Counted from the first letter of the stretch, positions 1 to 8,203 are shown. The stretch is DNA of 51,414 bases from an uncultured Prevotellaceae bacterium (GCA_937877605.1 CALFJA010000082.1:1-51414), one strand, 5' to 3'. The notes: generated by a model not told the origin, from the sequence alone. Translations and numbers: made by a program.

Positions 1-68
1 GCGGGCTTCTCACTCTGTTTCATCATTCCCTGTGCGCTGTGCGCAAAGTTAAAATCCATTCTCTTCAT
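1..68 (-). CDS. N-terminus of an unidentified protein, cut by the window edge
   Basis: An open frame runs from an ATG at 68 to the left edge. The first residues read MKRMDFNFAHSAQGMMKQSE. A second in-frame ATG at 59 is an alternative start. A well-formed Bacteroidota promoter lies 56 bp upstream on the same strand, which is the main reason to accept this as a real gene. Too little is visible to assign a family: there is no signal peptide or motif. Confidence 0.5.
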   Translation of the reverse strand, partial: MKRMDFNFAHSAQGMMKQSEKP

Positions 69-123
69 TGTCTAAAAAACTTTTAAGTACACAAAAACAG
101 TCACTTTTCTTTAGTAACCGCCG

Positions 124-154
124 TAAAGTTACGATTATTTTTTCAACAGACAAA
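124..154 (-). promoter_or_regulatory. Bacteroidota-type promoter for the minus-strand gene starting at 68
   Basis: On the minus strand TTTG (154-151) is followed after 19 bp by TAACTTTA (131-124). This is close to the -33 TTTG / -7 TAnnTTTG consensus of the Bacteroidota primary sigma factor. The spacing and orientation fit the start codon at 68. Confidence 0.55.
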
Positions 155-352
155 GAATTTATTTGTATCTTATACAACCTTCTTCCTCCTTTTATCATAC
201 GCGTATAGCGCATGTTGAGTTCGGTGATTTGCAGAAAATTTACTTCAAGACTGATGAATGTCTATAGCATCTTGCGTGTATTAGGTTTGCGGCTGAAGGC
301 ACAGGCCGACAACTTAGGTCTTCCATGGCTTACTAACCAAAGTCGTTGCCGT

Positions 353-1156
353 CTATCTGTTCAATTGTTTCACTGGAAAGGTGAAGTAGGTATCGGGGAA
401 GGGTTCGTCCTTCAGCGTGAAATGCCACCACTCCGTACCTAATGGCTTGAAGCCATGGGCGAGCATGGCACGGCGCAGAATCATACGATGTTCAAACTGC
501 TCAGCAGAGATGCTGCGTTTCGGCTCGGCTGGTGATTTGGAATTATCGCCCGTATATTCGCCCGTTTCAGGATTGCCGCAGAAGTCGGGATGACTTTCAG
601 GACCGAACCAGTCGAAGGTGCCGCCCATGTCGAGTTCCTCCTCCGTCTGCATGTCGAAGAGCGTCAGATCAACGGTACTGCCGCGCGTGTGACCGCTACG
701 CTCGTAGATATACTCCTGCTCGAAAAGCACGCGCTTGTCGAGGTCCGGGTAAAAGTAGGGCTTCATGATTGTGTCGGTGAGGTTGTGTGACCAGCGCACG
801 AAGTGATCCACACCCTTTTGCGGACGATAGGCATCGTAGATTTTCAGACGGTAGCCTTGGCGCATCACATCGTCGCTCACCGCTTTCAGGCTGTCGGCAG
901 CCTGGCGGGTGAGCAGTGCCGTCGGCTCCTCGTAGCCATCGATGCGCTGACCCACAAAGTTGTATGTGTCGTAGTAGCGAATCTCAAGAATGAGATCCGG
1001 TACTACATCGGTGATGGTTACGAACTGGCTGCAGTCATCAATCGGGTTCACTTCATTAGCAACTATTTTCGTAGTGCTCTTGCAGCTTGTCACTATACAA
1101 AAACCGCATATAACGACAATAGCGGCGAGTATCCATAGTTTTGAAATTTGTTTCAT
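353..1156 (-). CDS. D-alanyl-D-alanine dipeptidase, VanX/DdpX type (peptidase M15D), lipoprotein
   Basis: The product is a 267-aa zinc dipeptidase expected to split D-Ala-D-Ala at the cell surface. I chose the ATG at 1156 because it is followed directly by a lipoprotein signal (hydrophobic residues 7-20, lipobox VTSC, Cys25); the longer frame only adds upstream sequence that belongs to the comM remnant. M15D hallmarks are present: SGHTRGSTVDLTLF gives the SxHxxGxAxD-type zinc site, and EWWHF near the C-terminus supplies the catalytic Glu and last His ligand. The arginine-containing segment YDAYRPQKG is also typical. In Gram-negative bacteria this family is usually used for peptidoglycan turnover rather than vancomycin resistance, and no vanHA genes are nearby. 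It sits just after the original 3' end of comM on the same strand, so it was probably read from comM before the island arrived. Confidence 0.85.
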   Translation of the reverse strand: MKQISKLWILAAIVVICGFCIVTSCKSTTKIVANEVNPIDDCSQFVTITDVVPDLILEIRYYDTYNFVGQRIDGYEEPTALLTRQAADSLKAVSDDVMRQGYRLKIYDAYRPQKGVDHFVRWSHNLTDTIMKPYFYPDLDKRVLFEQEYIYERSGHTRGSTVDLTLFDMQTEEELDMGGTFDWFGPESHPDFCGNPETGEYTGDNSKSPAEPKRSISAEQFEHRMILRRAMLAHGFKPLGTEWWHFTLKDEPFPDTYFTFPVKQLNR

Positions 1157-1181
1157 ATATTCTTTTTGTATTTCCAGACAC

Positions 1182-1617
1182 TTATATTCCTCTCTCTGCC
1201 CAGTCACCGCGGTCGGGGTTCTTTCTCCGTTAAACTACGAAAGCGTCACAAGTGCCGAGCGGCGGTAGCCGATAGCTTCGGCAATGTGCATGGACTCTAC
1301 TTTATCACTGCCAGCGAGGTCGGCAATCGTGCGTGCCACCTTTAATATTCTATTGTACGCGCGAGCAGAAAGCTTGAAACGCTCCATCGCCATGCGCAGA
1401 ATGTCGAGCGAGGCGGCATCGGGCTCGGCAAACTGGTGGATCATGCGCTCCGTCATCTGGGCATTGCAATGGATACCTTTGAAATCCTTAAAGCGTTCCT
1501 CTTGCTTCTTCCGGGCTTTCAGCACTCGTTCACGGATGGCTGCCGACGGCTCACCAGACTGCACCTTGGAGATGTCCTTAAATGGTACGGGCGTTATCTC
1601 TATCTGGATGTCTATCC
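1182..1617 (-). pseudogene. comM: Remnant of the original comM 3' end
   Basis: This segment encodes the C-terminal ~130 residues of a ComM/YifB Mg-chelatase-like ATPase, without the Lon-like and AAA+ parts. The open stretch (1235-1669) begins with about 17 residues unrelated to ComM, then enters the ComM frame at RIDIQIEITP. Near the end, 41 extra bases (1221-1261) interrupt the frame and bring in a stop; reading on past them recovers a normal ComM C-terminus, DRGDWAERGI, ending at 1182. Bases 1413-1612 are identical to 4744-4943 in the intact gene, while the rest (1182-1412) is homologous but clearly diverged and more GC-rich. I infer that this is the resident gene's own 3' end, displaced when the island entered. 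Confidence 0.85.
1413..1612 (-). repeat. 200-bp perfect direct repeat, copy 1 (comM internal segment)
   Basis: Read base by base, 1413-1612 is identical to 4744-4943, in the same orientation and offset by 3331 bp. On both sides the identity stops abruptly and turns into diverged homology (left) or unrelated sequence (right). Such sharp borders indicate a recent recombination junction. Confidence 0.95.
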
Positions 1618-1655
1618 GTGCGGTGGTTTTATACCCCGAAGATTTTATACAGGTA

Positions 1656-2675
1656 CTACTTGTTACCATTGTCTTTCCCCTTACGCTTTACTTTCTTTTC
1701 AACACTCTTAATGCTTTCCAAATAGGCTTTTTCTACGGACGAGAGTGTCTTCACTTGAAATTTGCGGTATTCAGCTACAGCTTTCTCCATGGCCTCTTCG
1801 TGACTGACAGTGCCGCCATCGGTTAAAACATCTTCTCCAATAGAAGTGATGGTGTTGTCAAGTTGGCGAACATAATCTTCCATATACATTGGACGATGCT
1901 TCAATGCCTGGATTTCTGCAAAGTCGAAGTATCCGGATACGAGGTTATTCAAAATTTTCAACTCATCAGCCGAAAGATAATTCTTGGCTATCTTCACATC
2001 ATTGAGGCAGGGCAGTTCACCTTTAAACGTGGTCAATCCCATAAAAGGTTTGTCCGCATCAGCTCGCTCATAGATGACTTCCGCTGCCGTATGTCCGTGG
2101 GCTGCATAGTGGAGTTTGTTCTGTACAATCTTGAAGAACAGTCGTGAGGTGTCAGAGCGTGGGTCGTAATCAACGGCTGTAGCATAAAGGTCAAGTACCT
2201 GCCGGTACAGCACCTTCTCAGAAGAGCGTATGTCGTGGATGCGGTCAAGAAGTTCCCTCCAATAACTACCGCCTCCAAGGTTTTTCAACCTCTCATCGTC
2301 CAGTGCAAAGCCTTTCACGATATATTCATGCAGCCGTTCCGTCGCCCATTGGCGGAAACGTGTGGCTATTATGGAACGGACACGATAGCCCAAAGAGATA
2401 ATCATATCAAGATTATAATATGGAATCTCACGTGAGACTTCCCTGTTCCCCTCTTGTCGAACCTGTCGGAATTTCCGACAAGTTGCGTTCTCCTGTAATT
2501 CACCCTCTTCGTATATGTGCTTGATATGCTCCACCATGTTGGTTCGTGACGACCCATAAAGCTCTGCCATCTGCTGTTGCGTCAGCCAAACGGTCTTATC
2601 TTCAAGTCTCACATCAAGTCGGACAACTCCATCTTCCGACAGATAAATGATAATATTTCCTTTGTTATCGTCCAT
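1656..2675 (-). CDS. RhuM family protein (virulence RhuM domain)
   Basis: The 339-aa product matches the RhuM family. It has an N-terminal segment with IIIYLSEDGVVRLDVRLEDK, then WLTQQQMAELYGSSRTNMVEHIKHI, which resembles a winged-helix or phage Bro/ANT-type DNA-binding region. Next comes the strongly conserved PYYNLDMIISLGYRVRS. The C-terminal third (about residues 240-335) is Lys/Glu-rich and likely helical. RhuM genes are common in bacterial accessory regions and beside restriction systems, but their biochemical role is not established. The gene ends inside the comM island and begins 3 bp after the stop of the 71-aa gene, so it is the last gene of a three-gene unit. A role in defence is inferred from context only. 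Confidence 0.85.
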   Translation of the reverse strand: MDDNKGNIIIYLSEDGVVRLDVRLEDKTVWLTQQQMAELYGSSRTNMVEHIKHIYEEGELQENATCRKFRQVRQEGNREVSREIPYYNLDMIISLGYRVRSIIATRFRQWATERLHEYIVKGFALDDERLKNLGGGSYWRELLDRIHDIRSSEKVLYRQVLDLYATAVDYDPRSDTSRLFFKIVQNKLHYAAHGHTAAEVIYERADADKPFMGLTTFKGELPCLNDVKIAKNYLSADELKILNNLVSGYFDFAEIQALKHRPMYMEDYVRQLDNTITSIGEDVLTDGGTVSHEEAMEKAVAEYRKFQVKTLSSVEKAYLESIKSVEKKVKRKGKDNGNK

Positions 2676-2677
2676 AC

Positions 2678-2893
2678 TTATAATGGTTCATATGTGTTTC
2701 TGTCCCAATTCGGTATGCATGTCGTCCCGTCCTCAGCAACTTCTATGACATATAGATGTTCATAGATATTATAAGGATCTTTCTCATAGAAGGACTTGAT
2801 ACATTGCAATGCACCGTCTAAAGTCTCGCAGGTTGTCCAAAGATAGTCACTATTGTCTCCCCATTCATGGCATCTAACTTGAAAAGTGCTCAT
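2678..2893 (-). CDS. Small uncharacterised protein (71 aa) of the comM island
   Basis: A 71-aa reading frame beginning MSTFQVRCHEWGDNSDYLW lies between the HNH/DGQHR-like gene (4 bp upstream) and the RhuM gene (2 bp downstream). It has no signal peptide or membrane segment. It is acidic and rich in aromatic residues, with a pattern suggesting a small alpha/beta fold. The tight spacing on both sides supports co-translation with its neighbours. I do not recognise a family. It could be an accessory or inhibitory subunit of the neighbouring nuclease, but this is only inference. Confidence 0.65.
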   Translation of the reverse strand: MSTFQVRCHEWGDNSDYLWTTCETLDGALQCIKSFYEKDPYNIYEHLYVIEVAEDGTTCIPNWDRNTYEPL

Positions 2894-2897
2894 ATTA

Positions 2898-4523
2898 TCA
2901 ACCTAAAGGTAATATCATCGTGCTAACATTGATAGGACTGGCCAGGACTTCTTCCCCACGAGGTGATTTCCCTGTCTCAAAAATTGTTTTCCAGAAAGAG
3001 GAGACTTGTTTCCCCCCGAATAAAGTAGATGAAAACTCACGGCTCTTCCAAAGGGGAAGGTTTCGCAAGTTGATGATGAAATTCTTAATGTTGACCCAAA
3101 GTTGAGCGGGAATCTCAAATTGAAAGAAATCACGCCGACCATATATTGCTACTCCGTTTTGAGCATAATATATTGTTATTACGTCAAGAATGTACTTCAA
3201 CCAAGCATATATTATCTCCTCTTTCATCATCCTGTATCCAACTACATGGTCCCAGTCTATGTTCTCTCCTTGCTGAATTTTATTCTCTATTCTATATGTT
3301 CCAATGTCAAAATCAAATTTGTCAACCAATATAACATCTGCAATAATGTTCATCAGCTTAATAATCTGGGATTTTTCCAACTGTCGGGGATTATGGCCTT
3401 CTTCCAGTCTGTAATCAATATTGGTTTCAAGGGCATCGGGATTGATGAAAAACGAATAGAAAGTTTTTTCAACCGTTGAATAAGACAATGGTTTCTCCTT
3501 AGCTCGTCCACCCATATCAATATACTCACGTAATTTATTCTCTTCACCGTATGTTATTCCATCTTTTACGGAATCAATGATATAGCGCTTCATCTCTCTT
3601 GACTCTCCCTTATAGAAGTTGATAAGAACTTTCTCTGAAAAAGAAAAATCATCGGAAGAACGACCAGTGTGTTTCTGATAACGTTCAACCCTGTCTTGAT
3701 AAAGAGTACTTCCTAAATGTCTTTGAATAGATTTATCAAAAGCGACTTGTTTCAGTGTAGTCCCTGCATTAAAATTTGCTTCTGTGATTTTATCCTTATT
3801 GGGGCCTATGAATATTCTCACAGGGATTTCTTTTACTCCAAGCATAATTTGAGCAGCAGCCTTATGCTGTCCATCAAACAATTTGACTTCTGAGCAACCT
3901 TCTCCATTGTCTTCCACATAACCTAACGAAATATGGAGCTGAGCATTACCTTTATAGAATTCTGCTAACAGCTTTGAGACGTTTGCTCCTATCGAACGAG
4001 GATTTATCTTGTCGTCATGAAAGACATATTGTATTGGCAAAAGCGTAAAAAAATACCGCTCTTTGCTCAAAGTATCCGTATAGATGGGCAATCTAATTAT
4101 TTCAATACGGTTAATTTCTGAATATGAGAAACTCACGGTATTGCCATTAATATAATATTTTAGTTTGAACTTTGCACCCCCATACTGCCGTAGAACATCC
4201 GTAAGATTAGGATTTCTGTTCTCGTTGCGCTGTAATTCTTCAACTTGCTGCTTAAATTTCCAATTAATTCGTGCCAGATTAAGGTCTGCAGCTTGTTTTG
4301 AACGGTTGGCAAAACTAAATGTTAACGCAAAATTTGATTCATCATCCTTCCCCCCATTTGTGAGTGGAATAATGTGATCAATATCCAACTGCCCCTCATG
4401 AAGCTGCAAGTCAATATCATTGCCTGTGATAAAACACTTACCTTTTTGTATTTCCCACAAATGGCGGACAAGGGCTTTACGCTCGTCATGGTTTAATCTT
4501 CCTAAATAGATAGAATTTGCCAT
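2898..4523 (-). CDS. HNH endonuclease fused to a DGQHR/ParB-like domain
   Basis: The 541-aa product has two recognisable parts. Residues 28-80 form an HNH nuclease: KGKCFITG, then LDIDHIIPLTNGGKDDESN and a later N/K pair, giving the Asp-His, Asn and Asn positions of the beta-beta-alpha-metal site. Around residues 175-240, INPRSIGANVSKLL and KLFDGQHKAAAQIML match the DGQHR motif shared by DndB-like and ParB/Srx-fold proteins. The C-terminal half is helical and unassigned. Proteins joining ParB-like and HNH modules are typical of modification-sensing restriction and other anti-phage systems, so defence is the likely role, though no system name fits. The gene starts 30 bp after the comM stop, leaving almost no room for a promoter, so it is probably transcribed from comM. 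Base composition is clearly more AT-rich than the neighbouring core genes. Confidence 0.75.
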   Translation of the reverse strand: MANSIYLGRLNHDERKALVRHLWEIQKGKCFITGNDIDLQLHEGQLDIDHIIPLTNGGKDDESNFALTFSFANRSKQAADLNLARINWKFKQQVEELQRNENRNPNLTDVLRQYGGAKFKLKYYINGNTVSFSYSEINRIEIIRLPIYTDTLSKERYFFTLLPIQYVFHDDKINPRSIGANVSKLLAEFYKGNAQLHISLGYVEDNGEGCSEVKLFDGQHKAAAQIMLGVKEIPVRIFIGPNKDKITEANFNAGTTLKQVAFDKSIQRHLGSTLYQDRVERYQKHTGRSSDDFSFSEKVLINFYKGESREMKRYIIDSVKDGITYGEENKLREYIDMGGRAKEKPLSYSTVEKTFYSFFINPDALETNIDYRLEEGHNPRQLEKSQIIKLMNIIADVILVDKFDFDIGTYRIENKIQQGENIDWDHVVGYRMMKEEIIYAWLKYILDVITIYYAQNGVAIYGRRDFFQFEIPAQLWVNIKNFIINLRNLPLWKSREFSSTLFGGKQVSSFWKTIFETGKSPRGEEVLASPINVSTMILPLG

Positions 4524-4553
4524 ATTTATTGATTTTGTTTGATGATTTAATAC

Positions 4554-6101
4554 TTATATCCCCCTCTCTGCCCAATCTCCTCTATCAAGATTACGGTAGC
4601 TGATGGCTTCGGCGATATGGACGGATTGCACTTTCTCTGAATTGTCTAAATCGGCGATAGTTCTTGCAACTTTCAAAATTCGGCTATAGGCTCTTGCTGA
4701 CAACTTTAATCTTTCCATGGCCATGCGAAGCATGTCCAAAGATGCGGCATCGGGCTCGGCAAACTGGTGGATCATGCGCTCCGTCATCTGGGCATTGCAA
4801 TGGATACCTTTGAAATCCTTAAAGCGTTCCTCTTGCTTCTTCCGGGCTTTCAGCACTCGTTCACGGATGGCTGCCGACGGCTCACCAGACTGCACCTTGG
4901 AGATGTCCTTAAATGGTACGGGCGTTATCTCTATCTGGATGTCGATACGGTCCATGAGCGGTCCTGATATCTTCGACATGTAGCGCAGTCGCTGACCAGG
5001 GGTGCAGACACACTGGTGGGTTGGGTCGCCATAGTAACCGCAGGGGCAGGGGTTCATCGAGGCAACGAGCATGAATGAGCAGGGGAAGTCCACGCTGTAG
5101 CGTGCCCGGGAAATACTTATCTTCCGGTCTTCCAGCGGTTGCCGCAACACTTCCAGCGCCGAGCGGTTGAACTCAGGCAATTCATCGCAGAAGAGAACGC
5201 CGTTGTGTGCCAGTGATATTTCACCGGGTTTGGCATTCGTACCACCGCCGACAAGCGCCACCTCACTGACTGTGTGGTGAGGAGCACGGAACGGCCGCTG
5301 GGCTATGAGCGACATGTTGCGTCCCATAAGGCCGGCGACGGAATGTATCTGTGTGGTTTCCAGGCTCTCCTCCATCGTGAGCGGCGGCAGAATGGAAGGT
5401 AACCGCCGTGCCATCATCGACTTTCCGCTTCCGGGAGGGCCGACCATGATGACATTGTGCCCACCAGCCGCTGCCACTTCCAAGGCACGACGCACGCTCT
5501 CCTGTCCACGGACATCGGCAAAATCGGGACCGGACAGCGCCTGCTGCTCCTCGAATACGCTATGAATATCCAGCCTGACAGGGTCGAACAGCCGTACACC
5601 ACTCAGAAAGTCGACTACATCTTTCAGCCCTTGCATACCATAGACCTCCAAGCCTTCCACCACGGCAGCCTCGTTGGCATTTTGCTGTGGAACGATGAGC
5701 CCCTTGAAGCCTTCCTTCTTTGCCTTCATGGCGATGGAGAGGACACCCTTTGCCGGTTGCAGGCTGCCGTCCAGACTGAGTTCCCCCACCATCATATAAC
5801 ATTCCAGTTGCCGGCTCACCAAGTTACCGTTGGCCGCGAGAATGGCAATGGCCAATGGGAGATCGTAACCGCTACCCTCTTTCTTTAGGTCAGCAGGTGC
5901 CATGTTCACAGTGATGTCTGCAATGGGAAACCGAAAACCGGTATACTGAAGTGCGGCAGCAATGCGGTCGCGCCCTTCTTTCACCGCCACATCGCCCAAA
6001 CCGGTGAAGTGGTACATCACTCCCTTTACAAGGCTCACCTCTATCGTTACGGTGTGCACTTCCAGTCCGCTCAACGCGGCACAATAAGTCTTTACAAGCA
6101 T
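4554..6101 (-). CDS. comM: ComM/YifB Mg-chelatase-like AAA+ ATPase with a replaced 3' end
   Basis: ComM is a hexameric helicase that drives branch migration when incoming single-stranded DNA is integrated during natural transformation. The 515-aa protein starting at the ATG at 6101 (MLVKTYCAALSGLEVH) has the usual family length; 51 further upstream codons are not conserved in style. It contains a Lon-like N-terminal domain (residues 10-165), Walker A GPPGSGKS (221-228), Walker B GVLFCDELPEF (301-311) and the Cys-rich CPCGYYGDPTHQCVC (352-366). The last ~60 codons, 4554-4743, are AT-rich and diverge from the resident 3' end preserved at 1182-1412, so this copy is a mosaic: native 5' part, shared 200-bp segment, donor 3' part. 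The frame is intact, so integration restored the gene. Confidence 0.93.
   Translation of the reverse strand: MLVKTYCAALSGLEVHTVTIEVSLVKGVMYHFTGLGDVAVKEGRDRIAAALQYTGFRFPIADITVNMAPADLKKEGSGYDLPLAIAILAANGNLVSRQLECYMMVGELSLDGSLQPAKGVLSIAMKAKKEGFKGLIVPQQNANEAAVVEGLEVYGMQGLKDVVDFLSGVRLFDPVRLDIHSVFEEQQALSGPDFADVRGQESVRRALEVAAAGGHNVIMVGPPGSGKSMMARRLPSILPPLTMEESLETTQIHSVAGLMGRNMSLIAQRPFRAPHHTVSEVALVGGGTNAKPGEISLAHNGVLFCDELPEFNRSALEVLRQPLEDRKISISRARYSVDFPCSFMLVASMNPCPCGYYGDPTHQCVCTPGQRLRYMSKISGPLMDRIDIQIEITPVPFKDISKVQSGEPSAAIRERVLKARKKQEERFKDFKGIHCNAQMTERMIHQFAEPDAASLDMLRMAMERLKLSARAYSRILKVARTIADLDNSEKVQSVHIAEAISYRNLDRGDWAERGI
4744..4943 (-). repeat. 200-bp perfect direct repeat, copy 2 (within intact comM)
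   Basis: This is identical to 1413-1612. It encodes about residues 387-453 of ComM. It marks the crossover zone between the native upstream part of comM and the imported 3' end. Confidence 0.95.
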
Positions 6102-6330
6102 AAACAGAATAGATGTTTCGAACCACAAATATAAAGAATCTTCTTCAAACACCACATCAATCTTCCAGTTCATTTTCCATGCTGACTTCAAAATTGTCAG
6201 CATTCTGCATCCTTGTTTGTCATTTTGGCAGTCTTTTACAGGGTAGGCACACATCTTGCACGATCAAATAGTGAAAGCCAAGCACAAGCAAGGCAATCAA
6301 AAAAGTTTAACCCATTAAAAAACAACAATC

Positions 6331-6340
6331 AGGAGGTAGA
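6331..6340 (+). promoter_or_regulatory. Unusually strong Shine-Dalgarno sequence of the hsp20 gene
   Basis: AGGAGGTAGA ends three bases before the ATG at 6344. Most genes in this window show only A-rich, weak ribosome binding sites, so a near-perfect anti-SD match stands out and suggests high expression. It also decides the start codon. Confidence 0.75.
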
Positions 6341-6343
6341 ACT

Positions 6344-6769
6344 ATGTTACCAGTAATGTTTAAAAACAGTTGGTTCCCAACAGTATTCGACGATTTTCTG
6401 AACACAGACTTCATGCCTCGTGCCAACAGTACAGCACCCGCAGTCAATGTCCGTGAAGACGAGAAAGCATATACCATGGAGCTGGCAGCTCCGGGCATCA
6501 AGAAAGAATACTGCCGCGTAAGCATCAACGACGAAGGAAACCTTTGCATCGCCATCGAAAACAAGATGGAACACAAGGAAGACGACCGCAAGCACCACTA
6601 CCTGCGCCGCGAGTTCTCCTACTCTAACTACGAGCAGAGTTACACCCTGCCCGACGATGTGGAGCGTGAGAAAATCAGTGCCAAGGTAGAAAACGGCATC
6701 CTCACCGTCACCCTGCCAAAGCAAGAGAAACAGGAAACCAAGGTGGCCAAGACCATTGAAATCGGATGA
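6344..6769 (+). CDS. Small heat shock protein, Hsp20/alpha-crystallin family
   Basis: This 141-aa cytoplasmic holdase chaperone would bind unfolding proteins as large oligomers and hand them to DnaK/ClpB. The N-terminal arm (residues 1-30, MLPVMFKNSWFPTVFDDFLN) is followed by an alpha-crystallin domain of about 90 residues. This carries the typical signatures AYTMELAAPGIKKE, FSYSNYEQSYTLPDDVEREKISAKVENGILTVTLPK, and a C-terminal IEI anchor. Length and domain order are normal for the family. It is monocistronic, lies divergent from comM with about 240 bp between start codons, and ends 20 bp before a strong terminator. I could not identify a heat-shock operator in the leader. Confidence 0.95.
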   Translation: MLPVMFKNSWFPTVFDDFLNTDFMPRANSTAPAVNVREDEKAYTMELAAPGIKKEYCRVSINDEGNLCIAIENKMEHKEDDRKHHYLRREFSYSNYEQSYTLPDDVEREKISAKVENGILTVTLPKQEKQETKVAKTIEIG

Positions 6770-6790
6770 TGCTAACGGAACAGCTAAATC

Positions 6791-6825
6791 AAAATCCTCG
6801 ACGATAACCTCGCCGAGGATTTTTT
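6791..6825 (+). terminator. Rho-independent terminator after hsp20
   Basis: AAAATCCTCG (6791-6800) pairs with CGAGGATTTT (6814-6823) across a 13-nt loop, and the T run continues to 6824. Confidence 0.85.
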
Positions 6826-6946
6826 CATATTAACTACCGTCATTTTTCTTCTTCACACGACTATACCAGAAACAACTTTCGACGAGATTGTCGCAAGCAT
6901 GTAGATATGAACGCAATGGTGTGCCCCCTATATATCTTTGGTCGGC

Positions 6947-8044
6947 CTATTTGATGTTAAAGAAGAACATGTAGAGTGCAGCAGCGATATAGCGGCCTTC
7001 ACCCGTGAAACGCACCACGGTAGAGGACAAACGATTCTCTATACGGCCGTCAGCATAGATGTGTCCGATGTTACTGCCTGACTTATTGTCGATAGCACCG
7101 TTGGGCTGCAGATGTCCTTTTGGACTACCCGTTTGGTCATACACCATGCCATTATCGCCAATACTTCCCAAATTAGCTCCGGAAACGGCATTGGTAACCT
7201 TGCCATTTACATAGCGCCCTATACGCTGGTTAGCACTGTTGAGCACATCCCCGTTGGCGGTAATCTGTCCCAACAACTTACCTGTATTATCGAAAAACTT
7301 GCCTGATGTCAATTTCTTCACATTGGCCTTGAAATTCGCCATTCCTTCTGCGGCAGCCTTGTCTCGGGCATCCATGGCAGACTTAAGTTTGGCTACCTCG
7401 TCCTTTGCAGCATATTCATTAAATAAGAAGAATGCCACCAGCGGACGCTCCACTTCACGGCGGAAATGCCCAAATTGCTTACCGTAGCAATAAGCCTCGG
7501 TACGAGTAACCTTGCCTAACGATGTTCCATTGAGGCTCAATCCTCCACCTGTTTTTGTATTGATATTCAGTGTGCCGATTTCGGGAAAGACGACATCGTC
7601 TCCCTTGATGGTCGCCATCAGCCGACCGTCGTTGCGCCTTATCTCGCCCGTCTCCTCGTTGTAAGTGTAAACCATTTGCTGTCCTGCCAGTTCACCGTCG
7701 GTAAAAGTCTTTTTCAATGTAAACTGTCTGGAGTCAGGATCCCATGTAGCAATTACCTTATCTTCTTCCCATGAAGTTCCTTCATAGATCTTGTTCAGAT
7801 TACTCGTTTTGTTTGAAGGTGTTTGTTGCGTCTTGCCGATTCCCCACTCGTTCTCGCGCGTCTTCTTATTCAGGATAATGTTACTTTTTGTAGCATCTAC
7901 ACGCTTCTCTGCATCTCCATTAACAACGCTCTTTGCTTTCTTCAGCAAACCTCCTAACTGCGCATTAGCTGGCAGGCTAAAGCAAAATGCCATCAGCAAT
8001 GTCACGGCACAGCACATTCTTTGGTTCAATAGTTTCTTGCTCAT
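6947..8044 (-). CDS. Secreted protein with short glycine-rich beta repeats, function unknown
   Basis: I place the start at the ATG at 8044 (MSKKLLNQRMCC), giving 365 aa; 14 extra upstream codons would spoil the signal peptide. Residues 1-29 form a Sec signal ending LPANAQ. The middle part mentions strand-like motifs such as GQQMVYTYNEETGEIRRNDG. From about residue 255 there are about five imperfect repeats of 16-22 residues with the pattern (I/L)G.I..NG.V.N..G, for example IGRYVNGKVTN, LGSIGDNGMVYD and IGHIYADGRIEN. These are typical of a repetitive beta-sheet or stalk. A hydrophobic patch, IAAALYMFFF, ends the protein. I do not recognise a named family. It is probably periplasmic or surface-associated, and is transcribed alone. 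Confidence 0.75.
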   Translation of the reverse strand: MSKKLLNQRMCCAVTLLMAFCFSLPANAQLGGLLKKAKSVVNGDAEKRVDATKSNIILNKKTRENEWGIGKTQQTPSNKTSNLNKIYEGTSWEEDKVIATWDPDSRQFTLKKTFTDGELAGQQMVYTYNEETGEIRRNDGRLMATIKGDDVVFPEIGTLNINTKTGGGLSLNGTSLGKVTRTEAYCYGKQFGHFRREVERPLVAFFLFNEYAAKDEVAKLKSAMDARDKAAAEGMANFKANVKKLTSGKFFDNTGKLLGQITANGDVLNSANQRIGRYVNGKVTNAVSGANLGSIGDNGMVYDQTGSPKGHLQPNGAIDNKSGSNIGHIYADGRIENRLSSTVVRFTGEGRYIAAALYMFFFNIK

Positions 8045-8186
8045 CGTTATTTTTTTAATTGGTGAGTATATTGCAAAGATAGGCAAAATACCAGGGACTG
8101 CTGTGAAAGAATTGTGACTTTAAATGATAATATTAACTCTATTTTGCCAGCAAGAATGATAATATTTGCCCATTATTTTTATTAAC

Positions 8187-8203
8187 CTGTTGATTATCAA
8201 CAG
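8187..8203. promoter_or_regulatory. Perfect 8+1+8 palindrome, possible operator
   Basis: CTGTTGATTATCAACAG is a perfect inverted repeat around a central T. It lies in the 280-bp divergent space between the secreted repeat protein (start 8044) and the TPR chimera (start 8325). A TATTTTTG -7-like element at 8292-8299 serves the latter. The position suits a repressor or activator site; the binding protein is unknown. Confidence 0.4.

Noticed and set aside
212..442. 76-codon frame at the left end
   Set aside because: It overlaps the end of the VanX-type gene on the other strand and has no ribosome site or family features.
353..1156. Vancomycin resistance determinant
   Set aside because: The VanX-type peptidase lacks vanH, vanA and vanRS neighbours. 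Gram-negative homologues usually serve cell-wall turnover.
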